Below, in pieces: positions 14,090 through 21,479 of a stretch of DNA of 22,738 bases; the first letter of the stretch is position 1, and each line of letters begins with the position of its first letter. Location: NCBI GenBank assembly GCA_035934995.1, contig DASYXI010000049.1, positions 1-22,738 on the forward strand, in the 5' to 3' direction. Under the pieces are notes generated by a model, which worked only from the letters and a program-made list of their open reading frames with translations, was not told the DNA's origin and ran no database searches. The translations under genes and the position numbers were made by a program. The DNA is from REEB95 sp035934995. GTDB lineage: Bacteria; Pseudomonadota; Alphaproteobacteria; ATCC43930; CGMCC-115725.

Positions 14090-14764
14090 CGCCGCCGTCA
14101 GGAATTCGCCGCCGCGCGTCAGGCCTTCCTCGTCGATCGAATGGCCGAGGCCGGGACGCTCGAGCGCCTCGACTTTGACGCCGGCCGCCGTCAGCGCCTT
14201 GACCGCCGCGCCGAGCGATGTGAATGGCACCACCGGATCGTCCTCGCCGTGCACCAGCAGCACCGGTGGCCGTGAGCGGATCTCCTTCGCCAGCAGCGAC
14301 GCGCCGGCAAGCGCGCCTGAATAGCCGACGATGCACGCGAGCGGCTTGGCGCGGCGCAGGCCGCAATAAAGCGACATCATCGTGCCTTGCGAAAATCCGA
14401 CCAGCGCCAGGCGCGACTCATCGAGGCCGCGCGCCGCCAGCAGTTCGTCGAGGAAATGATCGAGGATCGGCGCCGCCGTCTGGATGCCGACAAGGACGGT
14501 GGCCGGCGTCCGGTCCTGCAAGCTGAACCACTGCCGTCCCGACGGCGCCATGTCGAACGGGAAGGGCGCATGCGGCGAAACGAACTCGGTGTCGGGCAGG
14601 GCCGGCGCCCAATAGGGCGCGAGACCGAGCAGATCGTTGCCATCGGCGCCGACGCCGTGCAACAGAACGACAAGGCTTTTGGTCTTGCCTGACTTCGGCG
14701 GCAGCGCCACGCCTTGCAGATGCTGGGGGTGGGCGTGGTCGTGGGAATGCGGATGATCGGGCAT
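14075..14764 (-). CDS. Alpha/beta hydrolase, phospholipase/carboxylesterase family
   Basis: A 229-residue cytoplasmic serine hydrolase of the dienelactone-hydrolase/lysophospholipase-like carboxylesterase family. The oxyanion segment is LLHGVGADGNDLLGLAP at 34-50, the nucleophile S125 is in GFSQG (123-127), the acid D176 in HGEDDPVVP (172-180), and the histidine H208 in GLGHSID. Length is usual for the family. The N-terminus is unusual: six histidines in the first 15 residues (MPDHPHSHDHAHPQH), which could bind metal. Substrate cannot be read from the sequence; short-chain esters or lysophospholipids are typical. It is divergent from gluQ across 94 bases and overlaps the end of tlpA tail-to-tail by 15 bases. 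The ATG at 14764 follows a GGAG-type site. Confidence 0.9.
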   Translation of the reverse strand: MPDHPHSHDHAHPQHLQGVALPPKSGKTKSLVVLLHGVGADGNDLLGLAPYWAPALPDTEFVSPHAPFPFDMAPSGRQWFSLQDRTPATVLVGIQTAAPILDHFLDELLAARGLDESRLALVGFSQGTMMSLYCGLRRAKPLACIVGYSGALAGASLLAKEIRSRPPVLLVHGEDDPVVPFTSLGAAVKALTAAGVKVEALERPGLGHSIDEEGLTRGGEFLTAALTRQ

Positions 14765-14858
14765 GGTCTCCTCAGTTTCGGGCGAAAGCGATAGACGAAC
14801 CGCGCGCCGAAGTCACCGCAATTTCCCCGGACGCCGCTCTGCGCGCTAGATTGCTGCT

Positions 14859-15698
14859 ATGTCCGTCGTCACCCGTTTCGCGCCGAGCCCGACCGGCTAT
14901 CTGCATCTGGGCCACGCCCATGCGGCGCTGGTCGCGTTCGGCATCGCGCGCTCGCGCGGCGGCCATTTCCTGTTGCGGATGGAGGATATCGACCGCGGCC
15001 GCTGCAAGCCCGAATTCGCCGACGCGATCGAGGACGATCTGGCGTGGCTCGGCCTCGCCTGGGACGGCGGCGTGCGCAGGCAGTCGGACCATTTCGACGA
15101 TTACCGCGCGGCGCTGGCCCGGCTCGAGGCGATGGAGCTGATCTATCCCTGCTTCTGCACCCGCGCCGCGATCAAGGCCGAGCTCGATGCCGCGGCCGCC
15201 GCGCCGCATGACGCGCCGCCGGTCTATCCCGGCACCTGCCGCAATCTCTCCGACGACGAGCGTCAGGCGCGCATCCGCCAGGGTCTGTCCTATGCGCTGC
15301 GGCTCGATGTCGCCAAGGCGCACGCCAAGACCGGCCCGCTCTTCTGGGAAGACGAGATCAAAGGCGCCATCGAAGCCGCGCCGACGCGGCACGGCGATTT
15401 CGTGCTGGCGCGCAAGGATACGCCGACCTCGTACCACCTCGCGGTCACGGTCGACGACGCGCGCCAGGGCGTGACACTGGTGACGCGCGGCGAGGACTTA
15501 TTCGAGGCGACCGACATTCATCGGCTGTTGCAGGCGCTGCTGGGCTATCCGACGCCAGCCTATCGTCATCACAAAATCCTGACCGACGCGGCGGGCAAGC
15601 GCCTCGCCAAACGCGACCAGGCGATCACGCTGCGTGGCCTGCGTGCCATCGGCAAGACGCAAGCCGAGGTGCGCGTGATGGCGGGCTTTGCCGCCTAG
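14859..15698 (+). CDS. gluQ: Glutamyl-Q tRNA(Asp) synthetase
   Basis: A truncated glutamyl-tRNA synthetase paralogue that charges glutamate onto the queuosine at position 34 of tRNA(Asp). The 279 residues lack the anticodon-binding domain of GluRS. Visible motifs are RFAPSPTGYLHLGHA at 6-20 with the HIGH-type box H16-L-G-H19, a C-F-C ... Y-x-x-x-C zinc site (PCFCTRAA at about 97-104 and YPGTCRN near 127), and KRLAKR at 247-252 in place of KMSKS. The compact length and the zinc-site form identify GluQRS and not full GluRS (about 470 residues). The Shine-Dalgarno upstream of the ATG is weak. The gene stops two bases before the convergent zinc-ribbon gene, so no separate terminator fits between them. 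Confidence 0.94.
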   Translation: MSVVTRFAPSPTGYLHLGHAHAALVAFGIARSRGGHFLLRMEDIDRGRCKPEFADAIEDDLAWLGLAWDGGVRRQSDHFDDYRAALARLEAMELIYPCFCTRAAIKAELDAAAAAPHDAPPVYPGTCRNLSDDERQARIRQGLSYALRLDVAKAHAKTGPLFWEDEIKGAIEAAPTRHGDFVLARKDTPTSYHLAVTVDDARQGVTLVTRGEDLFEATDIHRLLQALLGYPTPAYRHHKILTDAAGKRLAKRDQAITLRGLRAIGKTQAEVRVMAGFAA

Positions 15699-15700
15699 CG

Positions 15701-15931
15701 TTACGGCCCGCCGCTCGCCCAGATCGTTACCAAATAAGCGACCGCCTGTTTCGTACCCCAATAACCGTAGCGCACGATCGGACCGAACCAGATTGCCACC
15801 ACGACGATCACCGCCGCATAGATGATCCAGCGCCGCCAGCGCGGGTGTGCGAAGAACCGCGCGCCGCAATGCGGGCAAAAGCGCGCGTTCGTGCTTACCT
15901 TACCCCGGCACTCGCGGCATTCGATCAGCAT
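15701..15931 (-). CDS. Small zinc-ribbon, single-membrane-helix protein
   Basis: The product is 76 residues. At the N-terminus two pairs of cysteines form a zinc ribbon: C-R-E-C at residues 5-8 and C-P-H-C at 19-22, the form MLIECRECRGKVSTNARFCPHCG. After a basic stretch (HPRWRRW) comes one hydrophobic helix (about 35-50, IIYAAVIVVVAIW) and a short tail. Proteins of this 'zinc-ribbon plus TM' form are common and mostly uncharacterised; the ribbon would be cytoplasmic. It is followed immediately by the DUF4743/Nudix gene upstream on the same strand (9 bases from stop to start), suggesting co-transcription. No function assigned. Confidence 0.78.
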   Translation of the reverse strand: MLIECRECRGKVSTNARFCPHCGARFFAHPRWRRWIIYAAVIVVVAIWFGPIVRYGYWGTKQAVAYLVTIWASGGP

Positions 15932-15940
15932 GGGCGACTC

Positions 15941-16813
15941 CTAATCGATCGGCCGGCGCAGGCCGGTGACGAGATCGAGATACGCGGGATCGTCCGGCTC
16001 GATGACGCCGTGGCGCAGCGCGAAGTCAATGATGACCAGATTGACGTTGAATTTGAAGTCGTCGGTATCGCGCACCCGCGCCAGCACGTCGGCGACGTCC
16101 ATCAGCGCGAAGGACACGATCTCGCCGTCGGTATTGCGCGGCGTGAAATCCTTCGGGGTTTCTATGTCGTAAACAAACAATACGTCGTCGCGCAGACCGT
16201 CGGGCATGCCCATGCGGTAGGAGATCGCGCCCGCCGATATGGCGCTCGTCGTGAGCGCGCGCGGCATCGCCGCTTCTTCCTCGCCTTCCTTGAGCAGCGT
16301 TTCGGCGACGCCGTGATCGCGGCCGATGCCGCCGGCGACCAGATTGTCGAGCTTGTCGGGCGCCACCAGCTTGTCGGGCGCGCGCCGGCCGATCCACAGC
16401 TTCAGCGCGCCGCCGTCGCGCCGCCAGCCGTTGAGATGCACGCCATACGAGCGCGCGCCGAAGAACGGCACCGCGCCGCGGTCAAGATCGAAACGCGGCG
16501 CCGCGCCCCAATGCGGTGCGACGGCGAAATATTCGTGCCGGTACTTGGCGAGGACGCGATGCGCCACCAGCGTCTCAATGGTCTCGTCGATGCGCGCCGT
16601 CAGCTCGGCACGGCCGCCGTTGGCGACGATCCGCACCGTCGCGTTACCGACGTCGAACACCTTGGGGAAGCGCCGCAGCTGCTCGGCGTTGTCGCGCCGC
16701 ACGAGCCCCAGGCGCACGCCGTCGTGCAGCAGTGGCAGAAAGTTCGCCGGCTCCCACGTGTTGCACGTGCGGATATGGCGCAGCAGGCCCATCAGCATGT
16801 GAACACACGACAT
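15941..16813 (-). CDS. DUF4743 and Nudix-domain hydrolase
   Basis: Nudix enzymes cleave nucleoside diphosphates linked to another group. This 290-residue protein has an N-terminal DUF4743 region (about 1-120, with LLRHIRTCNTWEP and HGVRLGLV-like wording) followed by a Nudix domain. The domain architecture is the same as in the plant NUDT20/24-type and fungal thiamine-pyrophosphokinase-related Nudix proteins, which suggests a nucleotide- or thiamine-related pyrophosphate substrate. The Nudix box (about 158-180) reads GGIGRDHGVAETLLKEGEEE: glutamates of the REUXEE motif are present, but K replaces R, A replaces the late glycine and the first glutamate is missing. The start at 16813 is the longest; the ATG at 16792 (MGLLRHI) is an alternative that fits the family N-terminus. 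Confidence 0.83.
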   Translation of the reverse strand: MSCVHMLMGLLRHIRTCNTWEPANFLPLLHDGVRLGLVRRDNAEQLRRFPKVFDVGNATVRIVANGGRAELTARIDETIETLVAHRVLAKYRHEYFAVAPHWGAAPRFDLDRGAVPFFGARSYGVHLNGWRRDGGALKLWIGRRAPDKLVAPDKLDNLVAGGIGRDHGVAETLLKEGEEEAAMPRALTTSAISAGAISYRMGMPDGLRDDVLFVYDIETPKDFTPRNTDGEIVSFALMDVADVLARVRDTDDFKFNVNLVIIDFALRHGVIEPDDPAYLDLVTGLRRPID

Positions 16814-16957
16814 CCCGTCCGCTGCGGCGTGACAAAAGCAAGGCGCCGCCGTGACAGCCGCGGCGGTCCCATTTCCGACATGATTTTTCCAGCGAAGGCC
16901 ATATTCGGCGCCTACTTCATCGACAAGAGTTTGTACTCATTCGGACGGAGGTTTGCG

Positions 16958-17197
16958 ATGCGCACGCTTCTCGTTTGCCTGGGCCTTGCCGCGTCGGCGG
17001 CGCTGGTCGGCTGCACGGCCGCCGCACCGACGGACCCGTCGACTCCGCGCGCGATCCAAAGCGACATCTCGGCCGCGCAACACACCGGTCCGACCGCCGA
17101 GCAGGTCGGCCTGGCGCAGCCGGTGCCCGACGTAATGGCGCCGCACGACAACGCGGTCGTGCCGACTGTCACGCTGCAGCTCAACAACGCGTATTAG
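16958..17197 (+). CDS. Small predicted lipoprotein
   Basis: The product is 79 residues with a lipoprotein signal: MRTLLVCLGLAASAALVGC, giving lipobox L-V-G-C with the lipidated cysteine at 19. The mature part is short, polar, rich in T, P, Q and A, and shows no domain I recognise. A strong GGAGG seven bases before the ATG supports this start; the frame is open far upstream but that part is antisense to the Nudix gene. It stands alone between two minus-strand genes and ends 14 bases before the convergent HNH gene. Confidence 0.7.
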   Translation: MRTLLVCLGLAASAALVGCTAAAPTDPSTPRAIQSDISAAQHTGPTAEQVGLAQPVPDVMAPHDNAVVPTVTLQLNNAY

Positions 17198-17211
17198 CCG
17201 CGCGGCTGGGC

Positions 17212-17775
17212 TCAGCTCGGTTCGAGTTCGCTGTCCCAGTACAGGAAGTCGCGCCAGGAATGGTGCAGGAAGTTGGGCGGGAAGGCGCGACCGTTCTCGC
17301 GCAGCGCCTGCGTCGTCGGCTGTAGCGGGCGATGGCGCGGATAGAGACCGCTTTCGGCCGGAATGCGGTTGCCTTTGCGCAGATTGCAGCCCGAACAGGC
17401 GGTGACGACGTTTTCCCACGTCGTGTGGCCGCCGCGCGAGCGCGGCACGACGTGATCGAAGGTCAGGTCGTGCGACGGAAAGCCGTCGCCGCAGTACTGG
17501 CAGATGAAGCGGTCGCGCAAGAAGACATTGAACCGCGTGAAAGCCGGCCGCCGCGTCAGCGGAATGTATTCCTTGAGCGAAATCACGCTCGGCAGCTTCA
17601 TTTCGAACGACGGGCTGCGCACGACGCGATCGTATTGCGAGACGATGTTCACGCGCTCGAGGCAGACGGCCTTGATCGTTTCCTGCCAAGACCAGAGCGA
17701 AAGGGGGAAGTAGCTCAACGGGCGGAAATCCGCGTTGAGCACGAGCGCCGGACAACTATCGAGCGCGACTGACAA
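17212..17775 (-). CDS. HNH endonuclease
   Basis: A 187-residue nuclease of the HNH family from the TTG at 17775, which follows GGAGG four bases upstream; an ATG at 17853 exists but would add a poorly conserved extension. The HNH core is C92-Q-Y-C95, D107-H108 in TFDHVVPRSRGG, N122 in ENVV, and C127-S-G-C130: two zinc-knuckle pairs with catalytic H108 and N122. The N-terminal half (VLNADFRPLSYFPLSLWSW, about 12-30) is the usual start of this widespread chromosomal HNH subfamily in alphaproteobacteria. The function is not settled; members are single genes outside restriction loci. No toxin, homing or phage gene is near. It lies between a small lipoprotein gene and the dehydrogenase gene. Confidence 0.92.
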   Translation of the reverse strand: MSVALDSCPALVLNADFRPLSYFPLSLWSWQETIKAVCLERVNIVSQYDRVVRSPSFEMKLPSVISLKEYIPLTRRPAFTRFNVFLRDRFICQYCGDGFPSHDLTFDHVVPRSRGGHTTWENVVTACSGCNLRKGNRIPAESGLYPRHRPLQPTTQALRENGRAFPPNFLHHSWRDFLYWDSELEPS

Positions 17776-17861
17776 CCAGCCTCCAAATCCCGGCGGGCTC
17801 AACCCGCCCTTGCCGGGCATTAAAGCCAAAAAAGTATGACGCTGCAATGTCATCGCACGGA

Positions 17862-18752
17862 TCAGCGCGTCGGCACCGGCTTGTCGCCGCGATAATCGTA
17901 GAATCCGCGGCCGGCCTTGCGCCCGAGCCAGCCGGCTTCGACGTATTTGACCAGCAGCGGGCAGGGCCGGTACTTCGAATCGGCCAAGCCTTCGTACAGC
18001 ACCTGCATCACCGCCAGACAGGTATCGAGGCCGATGAAATCGGCGAGTTCGAGCGGTCCCATCGGATGGTTGGCGCCAAGCTTCATCGCGACGTCGATCG
18101 CCTCGACCGAGCCGACGCCTTCATAGAGCGTATAGACCGCCTCGTTGATCATCGGCAGCAGGATGCGGTTGACGATGAAGGCGGGGAAGTCCTCCGCCGC
18201 GACGGGCGTCTTGCCGAGTTTGACGGCCAGTTCGCGAACGGCAGAAAACGTCGATTCGTCGGTGGCGATGCCGCGGATTAGCTCGACCAGCGTCATCACC
18301 GGCACCGGATTCATGAAATGCATGCCGATGAATTTGCCCGGCCGGTCGGTCGTGGCGGCAAGCCGGGTGATCGAAATCGACGAGGTGTTGCTGGCGAGGA
18401 TTGCCGATGGCTTCAGGTTCGGCATCAGCTTCTTGTAGACCTCGCGTTTGACCGCCTCGTTCTCGGTCGCGGCTTCGATCACCATGTCGCAATCCTTGAA
18501 GCGGTCGAACGCCGTGCCGCTCTTGATGCGCTTTTCCGCTGCCGTCTTGTCGGCCTCCTTGATCTTGCCGCTCTTCACCTGCCGCGAGAGGTTCTTGTCG
18601 ATGACGCCGGCCGCGCGATCGAGCGCCTTCTGCTCGAGATCGGCGAGATAGACGTCGTAGCCGGCGAGCGCCGCGACGTGCGCGATGCCGCTGCCCATCT
18701 GACCGGCGCCGACGATGCCGATGATCTTGATCGTAGTCGCTGCTTCCGCCAT
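17862..18752 (-). CDS. hbd: 3-hydroxybutyryl-CoA dehydrogenase
   Basis: Oxidises (S)-3-hydroxybutyryl-CoA or short 3-hydroxyacyl-CoA with NAD+ in the cytoplasm, or runs in reverse. The 296 residues show the NAD-binding motif GAGQMGSGIAHVAALAG near residues 14-30, the catalytic pattern NTSSISITRLA (about 126-136), HFMNPVPVMTLVELI (about 151-165), and the C-terminal dimer domain with NRILLPMINEAVYTLYEGVGS. Length is as expected. It follows etfA and etfB in the same direction, 13 bases after etfA, consistent with one transcript for acyl-CoA oxidation and its electron acceptor. The ATG at 18752 is chosen over the longer frame because it gives MAEAATTIKIIGIVGAGQMG, a normal family start. Confidence 0.93.
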   Translation of the reverse strand: MAEAATTIKIIGIVGAGQMGSGIAHVAALAGYDVYLADLEQKALDRAAGVIDKNLSRQVKSGKIKEADKTAAEKRIKSGTAFDRFKDCDMVIEAATENEAVKREVYKKLMPNLKPSAILASNTSSISITRLAATTDRPGKFIGMHFMNPVPVMTLVELIRGIATDESTFSAVRELAVKLGKTPVAAEDFPAFIVNRILLPMINEAVYTLYEGVGSVEAIDVAMKLGANHPMGPLELADFIGLDTCLAVMQVLYEGLADSKYRPCPLLVKYVEAGWLGRKAGRGFYDYRGDKPVPTR

Positions 18753-18765
18753 GCGTTGCCCCCGT

Positions 18766-19710
18766 TTATGCCGCGCCGCGCTTCGCCAGCGCCTGGTCGA
18801 GCGCCGGCACGATTTCGAACAGATCACCGACCAGGCCGTAATCGGCGACCTGGAAGATCGGCGCCTCCTCGTCCTTGTTGATCGCGACGATCACCTTCGA
18901 ATCCTTCATGCCGGCGAGATGCTGGATCGCGCCCGAGATGCCGATCGCGATGTAAAGCTCGGGCGCGACGATCTTGCCGGTCTGGCCGACCTGATAATCG
19001 TTCGGCACGAAGCCGGCGTCGACCGCGGCGCGCGACGCGCCGACCGCGGCGCCGAGTGTGTCGGCCAGCCGCTCCAGCAGCTTGAAATTCTCGCCCGATT
19101 GCAGGCCGCGTCCGCCCGAGACGATGATTCGCGCCGCCGTGAGCTCGGGCCGCTCGCTCTTGGCGAGCTCGGCGCCGACATATTGCGCGAGGCCGGTGCC
19201 GCCGGCGGCCGGAATCTTTTCGACGGTAGCGTTGCCGCCGCTCGCGGCGACAGCGGGAAAGGATGTCGCGCGAACGGTGACGACCTTGATCGCGTCCGAC
19301 GATTTGACCGTGGCGATCGCATTGCCGGCATAGATCGGCCGCTCGAACGTGTCGGCCGAGATGACGGCGGAAATGTCCGAAAGCTGCGCCACGTCGAGGA
19401 GCGCCGCCGCGCGCGGCATGATGTTCTTGCCGAAGGTGGTCGCCGGCGCCAGCAGGTGCGAATAGTTTTTGGCGAGCCCGGCCAACAAAGGCGCCAGTTC
19501 TTCGGCCAACGGATGCGCATAGATCGCGTCGTCGGCAACCAGCACCTTCGTCACGCCCGCGACCGTGGCGGCTTCGGCCGCGATTCCAGCGCAGCCCGAT
19601 CCGGCGACCAGCACATGCACCGCGCCGAGCTTGGCCGCCGCCGCGATCGTGTTGAGCGTCGCCGGCTTCAGCGCCTTGCCGTCATGTTCGGCGAGGGCCA
19701 GGACCGCCAT
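18766..19710 (-). CDS. etfA: Electron transfer flavoprotein subunit alpha
   Basis: Alpha subunit of ETF, which binds FAD and passes electrons from acyl-CoA and other dehydrogenases toward ubiquinone. The 314 residues begin MAVLALAEHDGKALKPATL, and carry the C-terminal FAD-binding signature: SGGRGLQSGENFKLLERLA (about 195-213), then VPNDYQVGQTGKIVAPELYIAIGISGAIQHLAGM and VAINKDEEAPIFQVADYGLVGD near residue 280. Length is usual. Its ATG shares one base with the etfB stop (TGATG), so translation is coupled. The order etfB-etfA-3-hydroxyacyl-CoA dehydrogenase is widespread in alphaproteobacteria. It is the respiratory-type ETF; nothing here suggests the nitrogen-fixation FixAB form. Confidence 0.96.
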   Translation of the reverse strand: MAVLALAEHDGKALKPATLNTIAAAAKLGAVHVLVAGSGCAGIAAEAATVAGVTKVLVADDAIYAHPLAEELAPLLAGLAKNYSHLLAPATTFGKNIMPRAAALLDVAQLSDISAVISADTFERPIYAGNAIATVKSSDAIKVVTVRATSFPAVAASGGNATVEKIPAAGGTGLAQYVGAELAKSERPELTAARIIVSGGRGLQSGENFKLLERLADTLGAAVGASRAAVDAGFVPNDYQVGQTGKIVAPELYIAIGISGAIQHLAGMKDSKVIVAINKDEEAPIFQVADYGLVGDLFEIVPALDQALAKRGAA

Positions 19711-20459
19711 CAGATCACCCGCGCCTCGTTGCGGAGCTTGTCCACCAGCTCGGCGACCGAGCCCAGCTTCTTGCCGGCCTGGCGCTTGGGCGGTTCGGCG
19801 ACCTTGAGCGTCGCCAGCCGCGGCTTCACGTCGACGCCCAGCGCTTCGGGAGTCACTTGTTCGATGGGCTTTTTCTTCGCCTTCATGATGTTGGGCAGCG
19901 AGGCATAGCGCGGCTCGTTGAGGCGCAGATCGGTGGTCACCACCGCCGGCAGCTTGAGCGTAAGGGTTTCGAGGCCGCCGTCGACTTCACGCGTCACCGT
20001 GGCGCTGCCGTCGGCAAGCTTGAGCTTCGACGCGAACGTCGCCTGGCCCCAGCCGAGCAGCGCCGCCAGCATCTGGCCGCTCTGGTTGCAATCGTCGTCG
20101 ATCGCCTGTTTGCCCAAGATGACAAGCTGCGGCTGTTCCTTGGCGACGATCGCCCTGAGCAGTTTTGCCACGGCCAACGGTTGCAACTCCGTTTCGGTCT
20201 GTACGTGGATGCCGCGGTCGGCGCCCATGGCGAGCGCGGTGCGGATGGTTTCCTGGCACTGCGGCGCGCCCATCGACACGGCGACGATTTCCTTGACGAT
20301 GCCGGCCTCCTTGAGCCGCACCGCTTCCTCGACGGCGATCTCGTCGAACGGATTCATCGACATCTTGACGTTCGCCGTCTCGACGCCGCTGCCGTCGGCC
20401 TTGACGCGGATCTTGACGTTGAAGTCGATCACCCGCTTGACGGCAACCAGAACCTTCAT
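19710..20459 (-). CDS. etfB: Electron transfer flavoprotein subunit beta
   Basis: Beta subunit of ETF; in known structures it binds AMP and docks partner dehydrogenases. The 249 residues begin MKVLVAVKRVIDFNVKIRVK, followed by NPFDEIAVEEAVRLKE (about 37-52), the recognition-loop region LRLNEPRYASLPNIMKAKKKP (about 193-213) and the typical QAIDDDCNQSGQMLAALLGWGQATFASK (about 118-146). Start at the ATG at 20459, with GGGAAG about 8 bases upstream. That binding site lies in the 3' arm of an inverted-repeat structure upstream, which may control expression of the whole etfB-etfA-dehydrogenase group. A longer open frame upstream has no family resemblance. Confidence 0.96.
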   Translation of the reverse strand: MKVLVAVKRVIDFNVKIRVKADGSGVETANVKMSMNPFDEIAVEEAVRLKEAGIVKEIVAVSMGAPQCQETIRTALAMGADRGIHVQTETELQPLAVAKLLRAIVAKEQPQLVILGKQAIDDDCNQSGQMLAALLGWGQATFASKLKLADGSATVTREVDGGLETLTLKLPAVVTTDLRLNEPRYASLPNIMKAKKKPIEQVTPEALGVDVKPRLATLKVAEPPKRQAGKKLGSVAELVDKLRNEARVI

Positions 20460-20470
20460 GAACGAGGCTT

Positions 20471-20531
20471 CCCGCTTGCCATGCTGCAATGCGGGATGAT
20501 TTGTGCACGCGCACAAAGCGATGGCAAGCGG
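20471..20531 (-). promoter_or_regulatory. Nested inverted repeats in the etfB leader
   Basis: Perfect 11-bp outer arms (20472-20482 and 20521-20531, CCGCTTGCCAT/ATGGCAAGCGG) enclose a perfect 7-bp inverted repeat with 4-base loop (TTTGTGC/GCACAAA, 20500-20517). In addition CCCGCTTGC (20471-20479) can pair with GCAATGCGGG (20486-20495) with one bulged T. In the RNA the arm nearest etfB can pair with either partner and reaches the GGG of its ribosome binding site. The inner 18-bp palindrome could equally be a repressor operator. Confidence 0.5.
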
Positions 20532-20581
20532 TTCGTAACGGAAATTTCACGCGGAAAAGCCCGCCGCGGCGCCGCGTCCGC

Positions 20582-21130
20582 TCAGCGGTTGGCGCCCGGT
20601 TTCCACAAGACGTCGGCGCGGCCTTTACGGTTGGCGTGCCGCGCCAGCACGAAGAGATGGTCCGACAGCCGGTTTAGATATTTGAGGGCGTCGGGATTGA
20701 TCGGCTCGTGGGCGGCGAGCGCCACCAGCCGTCGCTCGGCGCGGCGCACGACGGTGCGGCCGAGATGCAGCGCAGCCGCGAGCTTGGTGCCGCCCGGCAG
20801 CACGAAATCCTTGAGCGGCTTCAGGCCGCGTTCGAGCGCGTCGATCTCGCGCTCGAGCCGCGTCACCTGCGTCGCGCCGATGCGCGGCACCTTGTCGAGC
20901 CTGCCGCGCGCTTCGGCGAGGTCGGCGCCGAGATCGAAGAGGTCGTTCTGGATGCGCGCCAGCATCGCGTCCGCCGCGCCGCGCGCCTCGCACCGCGCCA
21001 GGCCGAGAACCGCGTTGGCCTCGTCGACCGTGCCGTAGCTTTCGACGCGCAGGCTGGTTTTCGCGACCCGCGCGCCGTCGCCGAGGCCGGTCTCGCCGCC
21101 ATCGCCGGTGCGGGTGTAAATGCGTGACAT
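20582..21130 (-). CDS. Cob(I)yrinic acid a,c-diamide adenosyltransferase, PduO type
   Basis: Transfers the adenosyl group of ATP to cob(I)alamin, forming adenosylcobalamin in the cytoplasm. The 182 residues start MSRIYTRTGDGGETGLGDG, the ATP-binding N-terminal motif of the PduO family. They continue with RVESYGTVDEANAVLG (about 28-43), FVLPGG (about 112-117), and RRAERRLVAL ... YLNRLSDHLFVLAR, the helical core with conserved R and D residues that form the active site. Length is normal for the single-domain form. The ATG at 21130 is the family start. It lies 8 bases after the twin-transmembrane gene. Adenosylcobalamin is the cofactor for the class II ribonucleotide reductase elsewhere in this window, which fits a B12-dependent lifestyle, though other mutases may also use it. 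Confidence 0.95.
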   Translation of the reverse strand: MSRIYTRTGDGGETGLGDGARVAKTSLRVESYGTVDEANAVLGLARCEARGAADAMLARIQNDLFDLGADLAEARGRLDKVPRIGATQVTRLEREIDALERGLKPLKDFVLPGGTKLAAALHLGRTVVRRAERRLVALAAHEPINPDALKYLNRLSDHLFVLARHANRKGRADVLWKPGANR

Positions 21131-21138
21131 CGGCCAGC

Positions 21139-21330
21139 TCAGCGTCGATAGAGCATCATGAAGATGAAGAACAGCACCAGCGCGGCGCCTTGGAACAAGA
21201 CGCGATAGCGCATGATGGCGTTGGCGCGCTTGGGATCGCCGCCGCGCGCCATCCAGAACACGCCGACGAGCAGCGTGCCGAGGGTCGCCAGCATCGCGAT
21301 GACGACCAAAATCGGCAGGATGATCTGCAT
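21139..21330 (-). CDS. Twin-transmembrane (HIG1-like) small membrane protein
   Basis: The 63-residue product has two hydrophobic helices (about 4-26 and 44-60) joined by a short polar loop with GGDPKRANAIMRYRV. This 'twin transmembrane' form with an R-x-N/x-x-MR-x-R loop is typical of small HIG1-like proteins of alphaproteobacteria, some of which associate with respiratory supercomplexes in relatives; function here is unproven. It is the first gene of a minus-strand group with the adenosyltransferase just downstream. Confidence 0.82.
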   Translation of the reverse strand: MQIILPILVVIAMLATLGTLLVGVFWMARGGDPKRANAIMRYRVLFQGAALVLFFIFMMLYRR

Positions 21331-21439
21331 GCCGCACTATATAACGCCGGTCGCGCGGCATGCCAGGGCGCGCCGTGGGCCAAATCCCATGGTTTGACGA
21401 CGCCGCGACCGCCGCCGATAATCGCGGCAAAGCACAAGC

Positions 21440-21459
21440 GACCGCCGGCAAAGGCGGTC
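21440..21459 (+). promoter_or_regulatory. Hairpin in the leader of the MFS transporter
   Basis: A 7-bp inverted repeat (GACCGCC/GGCGGTC) with a 6-base loop lies just before the GGGGAGG ribosome binding site. No T run follows, so it is not an intrinsic terminator. It may affect translation of the transporter mRNA or mark the promoter region. Confidence 0.25.
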
Positions 21460-21479
21460 ATCCTGGGGAGGGCAATGCC

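Noticed and set aside
17790..17816. Hairpin upstream of the HNH gene (GGCGGG/CCCGCC)
   Set aside because: Six pairs in high-GC DNA are expected by chance, and there is no T run or clear link to a regulatory step.
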